Below, piece after piece: positions 30,875 through 41,410 of a stretch of DNA of 64,000 bases; position 1 is the first letter of the stretch; each line of letters opens with the position of its first letter. Made by a program: the position numbers and the translations under genes. The notes beneath the pieces are model-generated. The model was not told the DNA's origin. It saw only the letters and a list, made by a program, of their open reading frames with translations, and did not search any database. Source of the DNA: Saussurea involucrata (taxonomy: Eukaryota > Streptophyta > Magnoliopsida > Asterales > Asteraceae); contig CM066327.1 of assembly GCA_033807775.1 (NCBI GenBank), positions 96,370,295 through 96,434,294 of the forward strand, in the 5' to 3' direction.

Positions 30875-33800
30875 CATAATTTTTGGGACGTTACAACTTG
30901 GTATCAGAGCACGGCTTGAGTGAATTAAACGCATTTCGGTGTGTTTGATCTCAAGTTTGCGGCTATAAAAATTTTTCTTTAAAGTTTTTGGGAAATAAAA
31001 AGAAGGAAAAATCCGTTTGAGAAACGGTGAGCGGAGGCGCAGTGTGTACAGTCAGCCGGAGCCAAAGGGGAAAGGTACAGTACTTAGTGTTTTATTGCTT
31101 TCTAGATCATAGAGTATGCATGCTAGATTGCCTGGTGTGGACACTATGATGTATGTTGTACTGCTTGCTTTTAGGAATTTATGCTAATTATGATAGGTTA
31201 CTAAGTGGATGCCCTCTACGTTGTATGCAGTAAGAGATTTATAGCCTTAGAATATTTGATTTAGTTCTATTGCGCAGCTCTTGTTTGACTCCAACCGTTC
31301 TAGGATAGAATCTTGTATTCGAATGTCTATTTATTTCGCACTGCATATAATCAGGTATTTGCGAGGTCGCTCGTTATAATTAGTAGGGATTCGGTAGTAG
31401 CAAGGGTAGTGGGATAAGAGGAAGTTCCTAGAGAGCTGGGAAGGGTGTTTATGTATGAGTATGTGTGCTAGATTGCTTTCTAGAACATAGGAGTATGTAT
31501 GCTAAATTGCTTGGTGCTTATTACACTGTATTGCATGTTTGTTGCTTGCTAATAGGAGGTTATGCTAGCCTTGATAGGTTGTTAGGTGAATGCACTATAG
31601 GTCGTATGCGGTAGGAACCGAATAGCCTTAGAATGTCGGATTTAGTTCTATTGCGCAGCTCTTGTTTGAGTCCAACCGTTGTAGGATAGAATCTTACATT
31701 CGAATGTCTATCTGGTTTACACTGTGTGCGACTGTGCATTCGCGAGGCGACTCGTCATGACTAGTAGAAATTTCGTTGTAGCAAGGGTAGTGTTTGGGGG
31801 TGGAATTCCTAGGGAGCTAGGAAGAGTGTGTACATATGCTGATGCGGGCATATTGGTATAGTTATCGGCAAGGAGCTACTTGGACCCCTTGGGATGGAAC
31901 TCGGAACGGGCGATGATAGGTGTGGATGGTAGTAGTAGAGCTCCTACTACCGGAAGCACAGGATCAATGCTCGAGCCGGGAAAAGTCGCGAGGAATCCAA
32001 GGAGTTGAGCGTGAGTGTTGCTAGTGTGAGTTATTATGTGCTATTAACGCGTTGTGTTATCTACCCAGAATGGCCATCATTAGGAGAAACAACCATATTA
32101 AATCTACTAGTACAGGTGTGTACTCGAAGTGTTTTGAGGTGATGATCGTTGGGGGTAGTGATGAAGGTCCTAAACTAGTAGTCGTTGGAATAGAAAGACG
32201 ATTCTAATATTAGTCACTTGGAGTGACGATAAGGATGATATTTGTTGTAAGCAGATCATTTCGGGCCAAGATGGAAGATTGTGCTAGAGTCATAGGCTCA
32301 TAGAGCCGACTTTGATTTGAGGAAAACCCGTAAGATGATTTGATGTGATTTCCCAACTTGCCTTAAGAGGTTTAAATGTCTGAATGACAATAGTAGACCG
32401 GAGAGTTTTGGAGTAGTAGGGGTCGAGATGTTGAATGCCGAATGACTCATGCACGAAGTTATTTTGAAAATAAGATGGCATTAACAAATTCCCGTGTTTC
32501 AAATCTTTGTATGGACGGTGTTTTGGAATTTTGGGAACTGCTCAGCACACGCACAAGATTTTGAAATATGGTTTTGAAAGTGTATGAAATCGTTTTATCA
32601 CGAAAGTGCAAACTTTGTTAGAATTTGTCTCATTTTCGTTATTTTTCCAACGGTTCTTTAGGGTAAGATGATATCCGTGTTTTGTGGTGTTTAAAATGTG
32701 GGGCAAGTGACTACGGCTTGTGACTTTAACATTGGAACTCCTCCACATATGTTAGAGTCGAGACGAAAAGTTACATTCCACGGTGCCTGTATAAAGATAA
32801 TTGAGTGATTTGGTTAAAATAAGTTTTGTTTTACGGCATATCGAGTCGTGTGGGTTTAACGTCACGAGGTGCATATCTTATTTGTTATGTGACCATTTGG
32901 GGAAATGCGCTTTTAAGTGTTATGTGTCATTTTGAGAATTTTGAGGGTGTGAGTCCTTTTGGAAAACTCTTTTGTTTAACCCGTGTTGAGTTTGGGACTA
33001 ATGTTGATTTTAGATTGTTGTTTGCTTAAACTTTATTTAAACGCGTTTTTGACCGACTTATGGGTCTAGTAAGCGTGGAGCATTTTGCTCGGTTTTGACT
33101 TGGAGTTAGTCATGGGCTAATTGCCCGGTTTTAATGACTCGAGGTGGAGTCTTGTTGATGAATTGTTTTGTCGCACCGTTTGGCATTCATTGCACGTCGA
33201 GTATTTACACGTTTGGGTGAGGGAGACAATCCGGAATAGGCACTTGTGGGTAGGCTGTTTTGCTCTGGATCCTTAGGCACGTTAGTCAGTCGCTGGTAGT
33301 GGTCGGTTGGGTATCTCGGGGTGAGGCCCCGTTGTTCAGGTGTTATAGCTTAGGCTTTCTAGTAGGTGCTAGGAGGATATAGTTGTGGGCACTTACCTGA
33401 GAGGTAATTCCGATGTGAGGGGCCCTGAGGCGTTACCTGAGAGGTAGGCGTCAGGGTGTATCCCCGGTTCAGATAAATTAGCTTTGTAGAGCGAGTGTGG
33501 GGGATACGTCGACGGTAGGAGGTTGGGTATTCCACGCGTGTTGGTAATGTAGGTCGGGTAGTATCGGTTAAGGGAATGACCTACGTGTGTGTTAGTTGAC
33601 TTGATTGTAGGGGATATCTACTTGTGTTAGTGTCTAGGATAATACCACGCTTATGTGAGTTATTGTAATCGGTTGGACCGATGTTCGGCGGGTGGCCGAT
33701 GTGAGTTATTGTAATCGGTTGGACCGATGTTCGGCGGGTGGCCGATGTGAGTTATTGTAATCGGTTGGACCGATGTTCGGCGGGTGGCCGATGTTTGTTA

Positions 33801-34311
33801 TTGTAATCGGTTGGACCGATGTTCGGCGGGTGGCCGATGTTTGTTATTGTAATCGGTTGGACCGATGTTCGGCGGGTGGCCGATGTTTGTTATTGTAATC
33901 GGTTGGACCGATGTTCGGCGGGTGGCCGATGTTTGTTATTGTAATCGGTTGGACCGATGTTCGGCGGGTGGCCGATGTTGTTATTGTAATCGGTTGGACC
34001 GATGTTCGGCGGGTGGCCGATGTTTTTTATTGTAATCGGTTGGACCGATGTTCGGCAGGGGGGTCGATGTTTTGTTAATATAAGTTATTGAAAATCTTTG
34101 GAGTCTAGTAGAACTCGTAGAAGTTAATCGGCAGTTAAGGGTAGGAATGATCGTAGTCGAGTATCCTGTAGGGTGTCTTGTGAGCAACTTTAGAGTGGTT
34201 AAAGCTTGAAAGTGGATTGAGTTTGGGATATCATCAAATGCGAGAGAATTATTAAGAGCTGTTTGCGGACGTAGACTTCGGGGACGAAGTCTAATCCAAG
34301 TGGGGGAGAGT
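30875..34311 (+). other. Element G: LTR stub, primer site and 3.4-kb non-coding internal region
   Basis: Starts with the last roughly 20 bases of the G LTR (TTTTTGGGACGTTACA, to 30895), then TTGGTATCAGAGCACGG, a tRNA-Met primer site. The region to the purine tract TGGGGGAGAG (34301-34310) has no ORF above about 70 codons. It contains two diverged copies of a stretch around TTCTATTGCGCAGCTCTTGTT (31267 and 31648), small hairpins such as CGGGGTGAGGCCCCG near 33318, and the 46-bp array. This is the design of a LARD, a large non-autonomous LTR element. Confidence 0.65.
33655..34068 (+). repeat. Tandem array, 46-bp unit x 9, two hairpins per unit
   Basis: Unit starts at 33655, 33701, 33747, 33793, 33839, 33885, 33931, 33977 (45 bases) and 34022. 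Each unit contains ATCGGTTGGACCGAT (six-base arms) and TCGGCGGGTGGCCGA (five-base arms). Units 1-3 begin GTGAGTTATTG and units 4-7 GTTTGTTATTG, so the array grew in blocks. There are no unique spacers, so it is not CRISPR. Confidence 0.92.
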
Positions 34312-36367
34312 TGTAAAGCCCCTGTCCCGGTGCGTTTATTAATTAATTTTAATAATTTAAAATGTTTACCTTTAATTGTTTTTGGTTAGTGGTTTGGTGT
34401 CAAATAGGACCAAGATGTTAGCATTCGTGTCTTTTTTAGTGTAGATTGCGAGATAAGGTGTAGTGGAGGGGCTAGTGTACAATTTTGGATCGTGTTGCAT
34501 GGGTCTCGGCCCATGGCTGAAACCCATTTTCGTTTTCTCCTTTTCCTTGTAAAACAAGCAAACCAAACAACCCTAAAATCCTTTTTCTTTTTTTTTTTCC
34601 TGGTGTGGTGCGGCAGTGAGAAAGAAACGAGAAGAGAGAGTACCGAGAGAGAGAGTGATCGCGAGAAAGAGAGAGAGGAGAAGAAGAACGCAGCGGCAAC
34701 CATCGCCGCCGCTGCTGCTGTCGCCGGAGATCGCCACCACCTGCTGTCGTCGGAGGAATCGAGAGAGAGAGGTTTGGTTGTAGTGGTGAGACGTCGTCGT
34801 GAGGTAAGTAGCTCTCTCGTTCGTCTCGTTCTTTTCTTTTTCCTTTTCGTTTTTCCGGCGAGACCACCACCGCCGCACGCCGTCGCTACGGTGGCTGTGG
34901 GTGGAGGGCGGTGGCAGTGGGTGACACTCTTAGCGTAAATCCCGAATCGATTAAGCCGCGAACCGTTTATAAAGTTATCTTTTTATGAAAATTCTAAGTG
35001 TGCTGTCCAGTTTTCGCGCGATCATAACTTTTCCGTCGTAACTCCGTTTGAGCCGAAACTGGCGCCCACGGTTCAAGTTCGGGGTCGGGCACGTTTTCCG
35101 TGTTTTAGCGGAAAACGGGTTCGGTCTCTAGCTGGGCGAAAAAGTGGTCGCAAGTTCGGTGTTTCGTCATTTCATGTGAAAATTTCTGGAATCTGCCTTG
35201 ATCTTGCGAAAATCATAACTTTCTGCTCGTAACTCGGTTTGGGGTGAAACCGGTGTCAAAAGTTCCCTTTTTGAGTCTAGAAACGTTTCTGTATTTTGTG
35301 CAAAACCCAGTTCGGGACGTAGCATGGGTCAAATTGTCGTTTTATACTGAAAGGTGCTGAATTTCGCTGTTCTGGAAACTGTTTTTGTAAAATCCGTAGT
35401 AAATTGTAGAAAAATCGTTAGGAGGCGTATAATATGTCCTTGAAACCCTATTTCAGAGTACTTTCTAATCATGAAATAATATTGGGAATTTTCTGGGTTT
35501 AAAGGGGTCGAAACAGGTCCCGAACAGACCTGTTTGGCGAGAGCGGAAAATAGTTTTAGTGACGGTTTAAGCATGTGTTGTGTCATAGGGTCCGAGTCTC
35601 GTATTGACACGTTTTAACATGCGTTTAGGTGCTGGGAAGTGACCGTAATTGTGAAGCTTGAATTGTATTGTTAAGCTAGGGGCGCATTCGAGGTGAGTTC
35701 TCTCACTATAACTAATGTCGGTTATTTTTACATTACGTTGTGTATGTATGTGGTAGTTCTATTTGCTTTTGATGTGGGGTTAAATAGTGGGGTGTCTAGT
35801 CGGACCTTTATTGTTGTGACTACGCGGGTGGCGTAGGAGTTCGGCGGGGCCGAGGATCTCATACGCGGGTGGCGTAGTAATTCGGTGGGACCGAAGGTTG
35901 TATACGCGGGTGGCGTATGAACCCGGGGGTGCCGGGTTGCGTTTACATGATGGTCGTGTGTTCGGTGGGACCGACGTGTGCCCATTAGGTGGGTTGGTGT
36001 GGATATACATGTTTATGATTTGTTCGTAGACTTGTATGCTGTTTATGTGCAATTATCTGTTTATGGTGGTGTGGAAATAAATGTGTTATTTATGGTGTTT
36101 GAATTCACTAAGCTTCGTGCTTACCCTTTCCCAATAGATTGTGGTTTCAGGTACGGGCGACTCCAAGGCGTGACGAGTACACACTGGCGCGCGAGGAGAG
36201 CTGGTTGCTTTATGGTTTTAATAATTAAACGTTTATTCCGCTGGTTTTTATTATAAAGATATTAATTATGAGTTTGCAAACGAAACGTTGGTATCAATTA
36301 ATGAGTTGTTATAAATGAATTGTTTATTTAAAAATTTAAATTTGCTTGTAATTTTTGGGACGTTACA
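34312..36367 (+). repeat. LTR of element G (2,056 bp)
   Basis: TGTAAAGCCCCTGTCCC after purine tract GTGGGGGAGAG, ending GGGACGTTACA, directly followed by ACTTGGTATCAGAGC. It has several GA- and CT-rich stretches (34614-34900), which explain the long overlapping opposite-strand frames there; none resembles a known protein. Bases 35807-35985 hold a run of small hairpins. Because internal sequence occurs on both sides, two G copies share this LTR. Confidence 0.75.
35807..35985 (+). repeat. Series of short GC hairpins in the G LTR
   Basis: Consecutive short palindromes with G-rich loops: CTACGCGGGTGGCGTAG, TACGCGGGTGGCGTA (twice), TTCGGTGGGACCGAA, ACCCGGGGGTGCCGGGT and a second TCGGTGGGACCGA. 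Arms differ but the loops (GGGTG or GTGGG type) are shared with the 46-bp internal array. Confidence 0.75.
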
Positions 36368-36475
36368 ACTTGGTATCAGAGCACGGCTTGAGTGAATTAA
36401 ACGCATTTCGGTGTGTTTGATCTCAAGTTTGCGGCTATAAAAATTTTTCTTTAAAGTTTTTGGGAAATAAAACAT
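36368..36475 (+). other. Start of second G internal copy (primer site)
   Basis: Identical to 30896-31002 from ACTTGGTATCAGAGCACGG through TTTTTGGGAAATAAAA, then interrupted by the TRIM array at 36476. The repeat of primer site plus leader after the LTR shows that G is tandem or LTR-recombined. Confidence 0.75.
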
Positions 36476-37056
36476 TGTAAGATCCCACATTGGTTGGGGA
36501 GGGGAACAAAGGTTGCCTTATAAGGGACTTGATACATCCTCTATCAGACGCGTTTTAAAATCGTGAGTCCAGGTGTGTGGACAAAGCGGACAATATCTGG
36601 TACGGTTGGTCTGGGATGTTACAGATGGTATCAGAGCCGGCAACTGAACTGATGTGCCAGCGAGGACGCTGGGCTCCCAAGGGGGGTGGATTGTAAGATC
36701 CCACATTGGTTGGGGAGGGGAACAAAGGTTGCCTTATAATAGGAACTTGACACCTCCCCTATCAGACGCGTTTTAAAACCGTGAGTCCAGTTGTGCGGAC
36801 AAAGCGGACAATATCTGGTACGGTTGGTCTGGGATGTTACAGATGGTATCAGAGCCGGGAACCGAACTGATGTGCCAGCGAGGACGCTGGGCTCCCAAGG
36901 GGGGTGGATTGTAAGATCCCACATTGGTTGGGGAGGGGAACAAAGGTTGCCTTATAAGGGACTTGATACATCCTCTATCAGACGCGTTTTAAAATCGTGA
37001 GTCCAGGTGTGTGGACAAAGCGGACAATATCTGGTACGGTTGGTCTGGGATGTTAC
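36476..37056 (+). mobile_element. TRIM with three LTRs and two internal regions
   Basis: LTRs at 36476-36623, 36692-36841 and 36910-37056 (147-150 bp; TGTAAGATCCCACATTGG...GGGATGTTACA) are separated by two 68-bp internal regions. Each internal region carries primer site GATGGTATCAGAGCCGG, the block CAGCGAGGACGCTGGG and a purine tract AAGGGGGGTGGAT. LTRs 1 and 3 are closer to each other than to LTR 2. Flanking 5-mers (AACAT, GACCA) do not match, so the array may have been rearranged. Nothing is coded. Confidence 0.85.
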
Positions 37057-37723
37057 AGACCAGTGTCAACGTTTTGTGTGATTAGCTGACGCGCGGAAAA
37101 TTTGTGGCGAACCCTGTGCCACGTCCTTTTATGATTAAAAGAAGAATTTTTGAATCAAATGTCGTGAAACTTATTTTGAATTATGTGCACACCTTTGTCG
37201 CACCCTGTTTAAGGTCATGCGGTTACTTTAAGTGCACGTCATGAGTCAATCCATACTGGAATCGAGGCGGTTCATTTTAAAGAAATTATTTATTACGCTT
37301 TGCTTTGTGTGAGTAAACCGAACTGCAATGGGACGAGCGTGTCCAGTTTTGCGTAACTATCGATCTGGTAATAGTAGCTTTATTACATACGATCTTTTTG
37401 AGATGAAAATCCTGATGTTGAAAATATTTTGTAAATGATTTTGTAAACCATCTGGGGAAATGTGCTTTTAAGTGTCATGTGTCATTTCGAGAATTTTTAG
37501 GGTGTGAGTCCTTTTGGAAAACTCTTTTGTTTAACCCGTGTTGAGTCTGGGACTAAGGTTGATTTCAGAGTATTGCTTGCTTAAACTTTGTTTAAACGCA
37601 TTTTCCGACCTATGGGTCTAGCAAGCATGGACAATTTTGCTCGGCTTTGACTTGGAGTTAGTCATGGGCCAATTGCCCGGTTTTAATGGCTTGATGTGGA
37701 GTCTAGTTGATGAGTTGTTTTTG
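37057..37723 (+). other. Remainder of second G internal copy
   Basis: 37447-37720 matches 32893-33168 of the first internal copy (for example TTTGTTTAACCCGTGTTGAG). 37057-37446 shows no feature I recognise. The Cassandra LTR cuts it at 37724. Confidence 0.65.
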
Positions 37724-37999
37724 TGTAACACCTTAGGCATATCCCACATCGGCCGTGGACAGGAGAGATGCTGGGTATATTAATAAAACATTGGCCTTAC
37801 CAGACACAACGCGTTTTGGGGCCACAAGCATGGGGTTCCTTGGGAACTCTGTAGTTAAGCGTGCTTGGGTGGGAGTAGTACCAGGATGGGTGACCTCCTG
37901 GGAAGTCCTTGCGAAGTCCTTGTCAGGTCGCCAAGAACAAAGCCGTGAGCCAGTGGGGCAAAGCGTACAATATTGTGTCGTGGTAAGCGGGGTGTTACA
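37724..37999 (+). mobile_element. Cassandra-type LTR (276 bp), plus orientation, with 5S-like segment
   Basis: TGTAACACCTTAGGCATATC...GGGGTGTTACA. It is the same family as 30610-30874 but inverted. The segment 37841-37908 matches 5S rRNA (TTAAGCGTGCTTGGGTGGGA; CCAGGATGGGTGACCTCCTG), keeping the polymerase III A and C boxes. It stands as a solo LTR and ends at the right ACCAC duplication. Confidence 0.8.
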
Positions 38000-38004
38000 A
38001 CCAC

Positions 38005-38757
38005 CTCCTCCTCTTCACTATCAAAAGATCAATATCTTCTTCTTCTTCTTTTCTTCCACAACTTTCTCCTTCTTCGGCTTCTCTTTATCTTCTGTAGCCT
38101 TACCAACCAGCGCAAGAGGTGCACTGATTTGAACTTTTGCTTGTGCAATCTGAGACTCTTGGGCTGCCAACGTTCCATAGAGATCTGACAGAGTCCAGGA
38201 GTCTAAGTCTCGATTTGTTTGCAGAGACATAGACAACTGGAGCCATTCATCATTGTTCTCTTTAGGAACCGATCATATGTTGTCTGCAGAGTTTCTGTCT
38301 GCAGAGCTTTGAATGTGTGGTACTCGTTGATGCATTGGGCTCTGCGGTTCTTCTAAGTTTTGGCCCCACCCTCCAGTTGTTTTTCCAGTTCCTTCCACAG
38401 ATCGTATGTAGATTCACACGCATCTAAGGATTGGAAAAGGTCATTGGGTATGGCCATTATCATAAGTCTCTTAGTCTTATGAGAAACTTCATATTTTGCC
38501 CATTCAGGTTCTGACCATTTGTCCTTGGTCTTTGGTTTATCGTGCGCAGGGATTTCTGGAGTGTCGTCTGGGCCAAGTACACAGGGTACTGTGATCATTG
38601 GTACGAAAGGAGGATTGTTGATATAGTACATGAGTTCTTTGTCAGTACCCTCGAAGAAGTGAATCATTCGTATCTTCCACTGAGGGTAATCATCTCTGAG
38701 TAGTGTGGGTGGCTTGGTTAAAGAACCAGTGGTGAAGAAGTTGTTTGTGTTTGTCAT
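38005..38757 (-). pseudogene. gag of A2, 5' part
   Basis: I prefer ATG 38757 (MTNTNNFF) because it starts the usual copia Gag opening: PPTLLRDDYPQWKIRMIHFF, then WAKYEVSHKTKRLMIMAIPN and YDLWKELEKQLEGG. A stop follows near 38353. The next piece, 38236-38021 (LSDLYGTLAAQESQIAQAKV then a Lys/Glu run), is in another frame, so there is an internal deletion or shift. The right part of gag lies at 29763-30314, beyond the composite insertion. Gag forms the particle in live elements. Confidence 0.8.
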
Positions 38758-39044
38758 TTTGAAAGAGGTTGAGAGGTCCAGAAAATAGGGTATTAACAGT
38801 AAACTTTCAGAGTATGAAGTGGAAGCTTCGAACAATGTTTATAAGCTTAAAAACTTTAAACAATGCACTTAAATGGAGATTTAACCGACGTAACAAATTG
38901 TTAGTTTACCAAAGTCGAACAGGTCGAGAATGGCAGAAAAACATAGGCTATTTTGAAATAAGTGAAGAACAGGTTAAAATTACTCCAGGTTTCTACCAAA
39001 AATCATTGTAAGTGAGGATCTCTTGATATAGAAAATCAAGAACT

Positions 39045-39058
39045 GCTCTGATACCAAT
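39045..39058 (-). other. Primer-binding site of A2
   Basis: The minus strand reads ATTGGTATCAGAGC immediately after the LTR end ACCAACA. The bases between here and the gag ATG (38758-39044) are a short leader without other features. Confidence 0.85.
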
Positions 39059-39804
39059 TGTTGGTTCCTGTTATGCTTAACAATGATGATTCTATCTAAT
39101 AGTTCAAACAAGATATAATGCGGAAGCGTTTTTAACGAACTAAAAGATATAATAAGGTAGAAGAACACACAATATCAAATACGTGAAGTGTAAATAACAC
39201 AGATAAATAACTCAATGATTCACTGTATTTGATATAAATAAGAACACCAAGAACACCGAAAGTTAAACAATGATTATGTTTTAATGATGTGTGTGTCGTG
39301 CAAAGCTTAATAGAAGAACTCAACATGAGTCTTCTATTTATACTACTTCTAAAGGGGACAAGCTCTAGACAAAAAGGACTGAAGGTACAAAGACACTATT
39401 CAGGTACTGTTGCAGGTACAACGTTAATTAAATGCGCCGGCTTCTACTAAGGCTAAGACCCATCAGAGTTTGACACGTGGAGTTGTCAGGTCACGCCTTG
39501 TACGAATGATCTTCAGGATCTTCGTACAGCAGAAATCGTGAGAAGCACGATTGTCCTTGTATAGAGCATTAGTTTTTTATACCACACAGGCTCTGTCAAG
39601 GTATGATAGAGGCTCTCTGGCCTTGTCCGCATTGAAGAGTCTTTAGGCTATTCTTTACTTCGGTCTTCTCGGTTACTCGGCAGAGCCTCTGTCGAAGACT
39701 TCTATGCTTCGGTCTTCTCGGTGACTCGGCGGAGCCAATGTCGAAGACTTCTATACTTAGCCTATTTTTCAATACTTCTATAATCATAAAGATTGGAGAT
39801 AACA
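39059..39804 (-). repeat. 5' LTR of A2 (746 bp)
   Basis: Plus-strand ends TGTTGGTTCC and GGAGATAACA. It shares GCGGAAGCG, the AACTCAACATGAGTCTTC block and the TATA motif (39334-39343, minus GTATAAATAG) with A1. The plus-strand right half has CAGAGCCTCTG near 39681 and two related TTCGGTCTTCTCGGT segments (39659, 39708). Confidence 0.85.
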
Positions 39805-40387
39805 AAATTGATACTACTTTGTTCCTAAAGAAAAAAGGTGATGACTTGATTTTGATTCAGATATATGTAGATGATATAATATTTGGTTCTACAAGTGCAG
39901 GTTTATGTAATGAATTCTCAAAAGTAATGGAATCGGAATTTGAAATGAGCATGATGGGAGAATTAAACTTTTTCCTTGGTCTTCAAGTAAAACAATTGTC
40001 AAATGGAATTTTCATAAATCAAGGAAAATATGTAAAAGATATTTTGAAAAAGTTTAGGATGTCTGATTGTGCTGCTATGAGAACACCAATGGCAACAAAT
40101 GTCAAATTAGATGCTGATCTCTCTGGAGTTTCAGTAGATAATAAGGTTTATAGAGGCATGATTGGGTCTTTGCTTTATCTAACTGCAAGTAGGCCAGATA
40201 TCATGTTTGTACATGCTTCTGTGCAAGATTTCAATCTAATCCAAAAGAATCTCATTTGCTAGCTGTTAAAAGGATCTTAAGATATCTCAAAGGTTCACCT
40301 GATTTGGGCCTTTGGTATCCAAAAGAAACTGATTTTAAATTGACTGCTTTTACTGATGCTGATCATGCAGGAAGCAGGTTGGACAGG
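39805..40387 (+). pseudogene. F: reverse transcriptase / RNase H fragment of an older copia element
   Basis: Opens in the middle of reverse transcriptase (IDTTLFLKKKGDDLILIQIY), has YVDD at about 39863-39874, then FEMSMMGELNFFLGLQVKQ and YRGMIGSLLYLTASRPDIMF. A frame change near 40205 leads into a frame with LAVKRILRYLKG and TDADHAGSRLDR, the start of RNase H. It is cut on the left by the A2 LTR and on the right by the D2 LTR, so it is the oldest layer in this part. Confidence 0.8.
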
Positions 40388-40734
40388 TGTTAGAGCATTA
40401 TTGTATTCAAGATTTATTGTAAAGTCTTGTAATGGTCAAACATTGTAAAGTCAAAGTAAAAGTCAAAATAATCAAAGTCAAAGTTGTTTAGTTAGAAAGT
40501 CAATGTAATTAGAAATACTTGTGTTGTAATTCACAGGTATAAATAGGTTTAGTTTGCTTAGTTGTTAAGCAAGTCTCAAGCAAGTGATTAGAGAAAGAGT
40601 TCATAATTGTAAATCAAGTGAGAGATTCTAGAGAGAGAATCTAGAGAGAGAAAGCTTGAAATTCCTATGTAATATCTAGATTCTTGAAGATCAATGGAAG
40701 ATTACAAGTTTACCTAATAGATCTGGTGTTTACA
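40388..40734 (+). repeat. 5' LTR of D2 (347 bp)
   Basis: TGTTAGAGCATTATTGTATT...CTGGTGTTTACA. The start matches the minus strand of the D1 LTR. TATAAATA is at 40539-40546. Several AAAGTCAA phrases lie in its first third and a GAGAGAATCTAGAGAGAG run near 40630. Confidence 0.8.
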
Positions 40735-40748
40735 TTTGGTATCAGAGA
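40735..40748 (+). other. Primer-binding site of D2
   Basis: TTTGGTATCAGAG directly after the LTR end TACA. One base further the usual C is an A (AGATTTGG), so complementarity to tRNA-Met is shorter than in the other elements. Confidence 0.7.
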
Positions 40749-41410
40749 TTTGGAAGATCGAATTATGTGCACAAGTTCGTCCAAATTCATGAAGATTTGA
40801 AGAATTTTGAAGATTTTTTTAAGAAAATCTCCATTTTTGAAGATTTCAAGAACCCAAATGGGTTATGCATGTCTTGCTTGTTTTTGTGCTTGATTTTGAT
40901 TGCAAAGTGTTTCTCCATCATTCTAAACAAGTTTTGAATCATCAATTTTGCAAAAACATGCCAAGATTGGATCAATTTTAAGATTTTGTAAAATTTGGTG
41001 TTCTTGACAAAAAGTGTTCTATGAAAAATTTTGGAGTTTAATTTTGCAAAATTGTATTGTTTTGATCCATTTCTATGCAAAATCGTTTCCAAAAACATGT
41101 TTTAGACATGATTTAACCAAAGATTTCAAGTTTTATTGCATAAATTTGATTCTTGGTTTGCATAAATTTGGTTTGCATAAACATGATTTAACCAAACATG
41201 TTCATCATGTTTTTGAATGTGTTCTTGATGTTCTTGATAAAAATGATTTAGATCTGAGTTTTTGATCCGTTTCTGTTAATGAGATGTTAAAAGTTGTTTG
41301 TGACTTGTTTTGATCTATAATTCAAGAAATTTAATTTTGTTGTTGAGTTTTATTGATGCAGATTTAAAATGAGAAGAAAAGCAAAGAAAAGTTCACTGTG
41401 TGTGTGAACT

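Larger units (their letters stand above)
30315..37999. mobile_element. Composite insertion bounded by inverted Cassandra-type ends
   Basis: A 7,685-bp segment within A2 gag. It comprises a minus-oriented TRIM/Cassandra unit (30315-30874), a non-coding long-LTR element G (30875-36475) with a triple TRIM inside its second internal copy (36476-37056), the rest of that copy (37057-37723) and a plus-oriented Cassandra LTR (37724-37999). The two ends are inverted relative to each other, with about 45 similar terminal bases, and share ACCAC flanks. No protein-coding capacity is seen. Confidence 0.6.
20839..39804 (-). mobile_element. A2: decayed family A Ty1/copia (SIRE-like) element with nested insertion
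   Basis: Minus strand. Sense order is 5' LTR (39804-39059), primer site (39058-39045), gag start (38757 on), a 7.7-kb insertion (37999-30315), gag end with zinc knuckle, coiled-coil linker, protease, integrase and reverse transcriptase (to 25286), aORF remainder (25285-21526), polypurine tract (21399-21391) and truncated 3' LTR (21389-20839). RNase H and the N-terminal aORF domain are missing because of a deletion at about 25286. Many stops mean it is dead. It interrupts an older reverse transcriptase fragment at 39805. Confidence 0.8.

Noticed and set aside
33655..34068. Regular direct repeats that might be a CRISPR array
   Set aside because: Units are contiguous with no unique spacers, and the host is a plant; it is a satellite-like array within an LTR element.
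34372..34938. Several overlapping 100-150 codon frames on both strands in the G LTR
   Set aside because: They arise from GA/CT-rich, stop-poor sequence; the translations are low-complexity Arg/Glu/Ser and overlap on both strands with no homologue.
37724..38004. The right Cassandra LTR as an independent insertion with its own target duplication
   Set aside because: Its left flank ends GTTTTTG and does not match ACCAC; only the outermost flanks of the composite match.
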